From NCBI GenBank assembly GCA_910588595.1, contig CAJUQU010000033.1, positions 1 through 9,457 on the forward strand: a DNA stretch of 9,457 nucleotides. Direction: 5' to 3'. The stretch's first letter is position 1. Each line of letters begins with the position of its first letter. The notes below the pieces were generated by a model that saw only the letters and a list, made by a program, of their open reading frames with translations, was not told the DNA's origin and ran no database searches. A program made the position numbers and the translations under genes. Positions 7,301 through 9,457 of the stretch are shown here, one piece after another. This DNA comes from an uncultured Lachnospiraceae bacterium (GTDB taxonomy: Bacteria; Bacillota_A; Clostridia; Lachnospirales; Lachnospiraceae).

Positions 7301-7466
7301 TCACAACTTGGGGCTCATCTATGAAGTGGAGCGCGAAAACGGGAAAATGCTCGTCTGCGAGGCGGATCTTTTGACTCTGCGCAGCGAGTACCCGGAGGCG
7401 GACTGTCTGTACCGGAGTCTGGTGGACTATGTACAGTCGGAAAAGTTTTTGCGGCGGGATAAATAA
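4353..7466 (+). CDS. Glycoside hydrolase family 2 protein (beta-galactosidase-like)
   Basis: This is a retaining exo-glycosidase of the GH2 fold; the sugar specificity (galactoside, glucuronide or another) cannot be read from the sequence. The N-terminal sugar-binding jelly-roll spans roughly 1-165, with WNGILGEIF at 153-161. An Ig-like domain with an insertion follows, and the TIM barrel begins near LRGTHDG (330-336). The predicted acid/base is E440 in MGNELWG and the predicted nucleophile is E570 in VSHEIGQY. The LLDIKDFPGQG block near 644 and a beta-rich C-terminal region follow. There is no signal peptide, so the enzyme should act in the cytoplasm on imported oligosaccharides, though no sugar transporter is adjacent. 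AAAGGA at 4338-4343 is 9 nt before the ATG. At 1037 aa it is long, partly because of an AT-rich repeat insertion at residues 813-856. The DUF3781 gene follows after 31 nt. Confidence 0.9.
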   Translation: MKLNLSGTWQFALDGEKAGIRQEFFKKTSFEDTIDLPTTTAEAKKGERGTERAAGYLTETYHFEGYAWYLQTIEIPEAERGKRFFFSMERTRKSTVWVDGVPAGHFDSFYAAHRYELSKWLTPGMHTLVVMTDNTDYISKGGHMTSPDTQTNWNGILGEIFLESVEDIAIDQMGLYPSRKEKDVEIRLQLSHGSALDGIRVSAGCRLTKLRMKEGRDFEHFEPLYTQAVETRREWIAQGKGQDLPYRIETLEDLPEKIYEVSALDTRLTLRYPLGEQAREWDEYDPCVYELTVRILRGGSVLCERTSHFGLREFTHDELKLYCNDKEIFLRGTHDGMSFPLTGYAPMDLDSWLRVYGTSKEYGLNHYRYHTCCPPKAAFLAASYLGIYVQAELAFWGSIYEAGDENYDREQQEFLLQEGIRALDAFGDLPSYFGMSMGNELWGSKAEINRIMGVLKAHDDRHLYTQGSNNHQFVPSVLPNDDFFSGVRFSTHRLFRGSYAMCDAPLGFVQTQRPGAYWDYDEMISPAGITGSESSKGGTIQIQYGTGIKEVEVGEGEQEVIPHVPVVSHEIGQYEFTPDFHEIERYTGVLQPENMKIFRERMEEKGLLGYADEYFRASGKLAAACYKLELEAALRSANLSGFQLLDIKDFPGQGTALVGIMNAFQINKGAIARTDWRMFCSDTVLLPTLDSFVMRGGDCIRSEVKLRYYRPEKRTNVQLSAVWYLKKQASAGSADQKKQANNTELQKIAVQTLDCAAISGRGLLTLGTIELRVPDCENNAAYILRFSLTSDNADDIVNEYDVFIYEGNRHIINKETVYNETANEETVNKKTVNEETVNKKTENKHTADQNNVNEKTNPNPVCITSDTDTALAECGKGASVLLFVKPDSALPDSRLKGEYCTDFWCYPMFRSISEGAGKPVPVGTMGLLIDTDHPALAGFVCEEHTTAQWYQIVMHSQPRILDSTEETKDIKPIVRMMDNFERNHNLGLIYEVERENGKMLVCEADLLTLRSEYPEADCLYRSLVDYVQSEKFLRRDK
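6789..6920 (+). repeat. In-frame minisatellite of 15-nt units inside the GH2 gene
   Basis: About nine tandem 15-nt units encode five-residue repeats: NKETV, YNETA, NEETV, NKKTV, NEETV, NKKTE, NKHTA, DQNNV, NEKT. The middle four form a 30-nt higher-order repeat whose two copies (6819-6848 and 6849-6878) differ at only two bases. The tract and its left flank from about 6750 are AT-rich, unlike the GC-rich rest of the gene. Because units are 15 nt, gains or losses keep the frame and only change the length of a polar, probably disordered loop between two beta strands of the C-terminal region. Confidence 0.9.
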
Positions 7467-7497
7467 AATAGAGCAATGAAGAAAGGTTGATATTGAA

Positions 7498-7743
7498 ATG
7501 AAAACGGACAATGAATTGCTAAATAACCTGGATCAATTGCACACGACTGAACTGGGCGCAGTGCGCATAAAGAGAAATTTGTCATTGGTTACGGATGACG
7601 TGATTGCGTGGTGCAGAACAAAGATCAGTTCGGACAATGCTGTCATTACCAGGAAAGGGAAAAACTGGTATGCGGCTGTAGAGGATTGTATCATCACAGT
7701 CAATGCATATAGTTATACGCTCATAACTGCACATAAACAATAA
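7498..7743 (+). CDS. DUF3781 family protein
   Basis: This small protein of 81 aa has the full-length pattern I recognise as DUF3781: an N-terminal LHTTELGAVRIKRNL block (residues 14-28), a central VIAWCRTKI block, and the C-terminal stretch from RKGKNWYAAVEDCIITVNAYSY to ITAHKQ. The family is found in Firmicutes and has no established function that I know of. There is no signal peptide or membrane helix, so it should be soluble and cytoplasmic. AAAGG at 7483-7487 lies upstream of the ATG. It follows the GH2 gene by 31 nt without a visible terminator, so it may be read through from it, but a functional link is not implied. Confidence 0.82.
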   Translation: MKTDNELLNNLDQLHTTELGAVRIKRNLSLVTDDVIAWCRTKISSDNAVITRKGKNWYAAVEDCIITVNAYSYTLITAHKQ

Positions 7744-7767
7744 TCAGGATCAGTTCCCGTCAGCATG

Positions 7768-7796
7768 TTGATTTTATCGGCGTGTCCACATATAAT
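7768..7796 (+). promoter_or_regulatory. Promoter upstream of or inside the small ORF, likely reading toward cca
   Basis: TTGATT (7768-7773), a 17-nt spacer and a perfect TATAAT (7791-7796) make a good vegetative promoter. Transcription would start near 7803, downstream of the GTG at 7782, the first available start of the small ORF that follows. No terminator is seen between here and cca, so this is the best candidate promoter for cca. Confidence 0.65.
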
Positions 7797-8042
7797 AGGA
7801 AGGAGAGGAAGGAGCATTATATTGCGGTATGCATGTTAGATGAGCAGAGTCGGGAGTTTGAACAATTTATCGACAGCAGGACAGGGACTTATCAGATATG
7901 CGGGAAGCTGGAAAAGATGAAATATCAGCCGCCTTACGATTTGCTCGCAGCGTGTATTGGCATTGACAATAAGGATCGATTAGAACGAATGATATCAAAA
8001 AAGTACGAGATCAGAGTCATCGATCCTGATATAAAGGAATGA
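7782..8042 (+). CDS. Uncharacterised small ORF (69-86 aa), start uncertain, possibly a gene remnant
   Basis: I do not recognise this protein. From the GTG at 7782 it has 86 aa: a charged N-terminus with RKERKE, then HYIAVCMLDEQ, a central RTGTYQICGKLEKMKY block, and a C-terminal half ending in YEIRVIDPDIKE. It has three cysteines and no clear membrane helix. The start is doubtful: the GTG has no Shine-Dalgarno, and it overlaps the promoter at 7768-7796. The first in-frame ATG is at 7833 (MLDEQ, 70 codons including the stop), which is 18 nt after a purine-rich tract, too far for good spacing. The reading frame stays open upstream to 7737 without another start, so this may be the 3' remnant of a longer gene. 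It lies between DUF3781 and cca on the same strand. Confidence 0.5.
   Translation: MSTYNRKERKEHYIAVCMLDEQSREFEQFIDSRTGTYQICGKLEKMKYQPPYDLLAACIGIDNKDRLERMISKKYEIRVIDPDIKE
7797..7814 (+). repeat. Tandem 9-nt purine repeat (two SD-like copies)
   Basis: AGGAAGGAG occurs twice in a row, encoding RKERKE in the small ORF. Each copy contains a Shine-Dalgarno-like core. It lies at the predicted 5' end of the transcript from the promoter at 7768-7796, so it may bind ribosomes, yet no ATG in any frame stands at optimal distance. Confidence 0.5.
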
Positions 8043-8103
8043 TTATTTTGTTGTTGGGACTGTGCGGAGTCTGGAGCGGGATTGAAAAAAGGAGAAAACA
8101 TAT

Positions 8104-9435
8104 ATGACACAGATACATTTACCGGATAAAGTCAGGTATATCATAACAAAACTGGAGGCAGCAGGGTATGAGGCGTATGCGGTGGGCGGATGTGTCAGGG
8201 ATTCCCTGCTCAGGAGAACACCCAGTGATTGGGATGTCACCACCTCGGCAAAACCGCAGCAGATCAAAGCTGTATTCCGCCATACGATCGATACCGGCAT
8301 ACAGCACGGTACAGTGACAGTCATGCTCGACCGAGAGGGGTTTGAGGTGACGACGTATCGGATCGACGGCGAGTATGAGGACAGCCGCCACCCGAAGGAA
8401 GTCATTTTTACAGCGAATCTGATCGAGGATCTAAAGCGCAGGGATTTTACGATCAATGCCTTTGCCTACAATGATCAGAGCGGTATCGTCGATGCGTTTG
8501 ACGGCATAAAGGATCTGCATCAGGGCATTATCCGGTGTGTGGGTGAAGCGTCAGAGCGTTTTGGCGAGGATGCGCTCCGCATGCTCCGGGCAGTGCGTTT
8601 TTCGGCACAGCTGGGATTTTCGATCGCGGAGGATACCAGGTCTGCTATCAGGGCGCTTGCGCCTAGCCTTGCGAAGATCAGTGCAGAGCGCATACAGGCG
8701 GAGCTGGTGAAGCTGCTCGTTTCAGACCATCCTGATCACATGCGCGACGCGTACGGGCTGGGGATCACAGCGGTCATACTGCCGGAGCTGGACGCCGCAT
8801 TTGCAACACAGCAGCACAATCCACATCATCAGTATACAGTAGGGGAGCATCTCATGCAGAGCCTGCTTCATACGCGATCTGACAAGAGCCTGCGGATCGC
8901 AGCACTTTTGCACGATATCGGAAAACCGTCCACAAGGACGACCGATGAGGATGGAATCGACCATTTTCACGGGCATGTGGAAGTGGGGGAGCAGATGGCG
9001 GTCGATATCTTAAAACGGCTGAAATTTGACAACGATACGATTGATAAAGTGCAGAAATATGTCAGGTATCACGACTATAAACCGGAAGCGAACGCACGTT
9101 CTGTCCGACGTGCCATCAACAGGATCGGCGAGACGTATTTTCCACAGGTGATGGAGATCAGACGCGCGGACACACTGGCGCAGAGCCTTTATGAGCGGGA
9201 GGAAAAACTGGCGCAGATCGATGAGATCATGAGGCTTTACACCCAGATCATGGAAGCGAGACAGTGCATATCGTTAAAGACACTGGAAATCACAGGAAAT
9301 GACCTGATCGCACTCGGCGTGCCCAGAGGGAAGCGGATCGGGGAGATCCTGAACCAGCTTCTCGACGAGGTTCTGCAGAATCCGGAAAACAATCTGCATG
9401 AATATTTGATAGAAAAAGCAAAAGAAATGCTGTAG
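8104..9435 (+). CDS. cca: CCA tRNA nucleotidyltransferase with HD domain
   Basis: This class II nucleotidyltransferase builds or repairs the CCA 3' end of tRNAs from CTP and ATP without a nucleic-acid template, in the cytoplasm. The head domain has GGCVRD (28-33), the metal-binding pair D42 and D44 in SDWDV, and RRDFTINA (112-119). The neck has the base-selecting motif EDALR (155-159), followed by RAVRFSAQLGF. The second half contains an HD phosphohydrolase-type domain with LLHDIGKP (H270, D271) and HFHGH (287-291). The length of 443 aa is normal for HD-bearing clostridial enzymes. AAGGAG at 8089-8094 lies 9 nt before the ATG. The head and neck motifs favour full CCA addition, although separate CC- and A-adding enzymes exist in some bacteria and cannot be fully excluded. 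No terminator is visible in the last 22 bases of the window. Confidence 0.95.
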   Translation: MTQIHLPDKVRYIITKLEAAGYEAYAVGGCVRDSLLRRTPSDWDVTTSAKPQQIKAVFRHTIDTGIQHGTVTVMLDREGFEVTTYRIDGEYEDSRHPKEVIFTANLIEDLKRRDFTINAFAYNDQSGIVDAFDGIKDLHQGIIRCVGEASERFGEDALRMLRAVRFSAQLGFSIAEDTRSAIRALAPSLAKISAERIQAELVKLLVSDHPDHMRDAYGLGITAVILPELDAAFATQQHNPHHQYTVGEHLMQSLLHTRSDKSLRIAALLHDIGKPSTRTTDEDGIDHFHGHVEVGEQMAVDILKRLKFDNDTIDKVQKYVRYHDYKPEANARSVRRAINRIGETYFPQVMEIRRADTLAQSLYEREEKLAQIDEIMRLYTQIMEARQCISLKTLEITGNDLIALGVPRGKRIGEILNQLLDEVLQNPENNLHEYLIEKAKEML

Positions 9436-9457
9436 AAAGAAGTGGAATAAACAATCC

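Overview
The window looks like a contig from a Clostridia (Firmicutes) genome, most likely a Lachnospiraceae-type gut bacterium. The evidence is a BceAB-type peptide exporter, a solitary ECF thiamine S-component under a TPP riboswitch, strong AGGAGG-type ribosome binding sites, a DUF3781 protein and an HD-domain CCA-adding enzyme. This placement is inferred from gene content; there is no rRNA or other taxonomic marker. All supported genes are on the + strand. No tRNA, rRNA, CRISPR array or intact transposase gene was seen.

Layout. Bases 1-32 are not genomic: they match the Illumina TruSeq read-1 adapter end, so the contig edge carries uncleaned adapter. Next (182-2981) comes a two-gene operon for an ABC exporter of the BceAB antimicrobial-peptide-resistance type. 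Its usual two-component partner, if present, would lie beyond the contig edge. An intergenic stretch of about 500 bases (2982-3477) is rich in structure. It holds a perfect 10-bp hairpin, a probable 142-bp MITE (12-bp terminal inverted repeats flanked by a perfect 8-bp direct repeat), a 14-bp tandem duplication, a near-consensus promoter, a small 5' hairpin and a TPP riboswitch. The riboswitch expression platform is a terminator whose 3' arm is also the Shine-Dalgarno sequence of thiT. thiT (3478-4191) encodes the thiamine-binding subunit of an ECF transporter with an extra N-terminal helix, and ends at a Rho-independent terminator.

A separate transcription unit (4353-7743) then encodes a large, apparently cytoplasmic GH2-family glycosidase and a small DUF3781 protein. 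The glycosidase gene contains an AT-rich minisatellite of 15-nt units in its C-terminal part. Next is an uncharacterised ORF of at most 86 codons whose 5' end overlaps a good promoter (TTGATT-17-TATAAT), and then cca (8104-9435), the tRNA 3'-end CCA nucleotidyltransferase.

Most of the content is ordinary housekeeping and accessory metabolism. I do not see a new multi-gene system. The parts most worth a second look are the MITE-like element next to the riboswitch, the compact riboswitch platform, the minisatellite inside the GH2 enzyme, and the promoter/ORF conflict upstream of cca.
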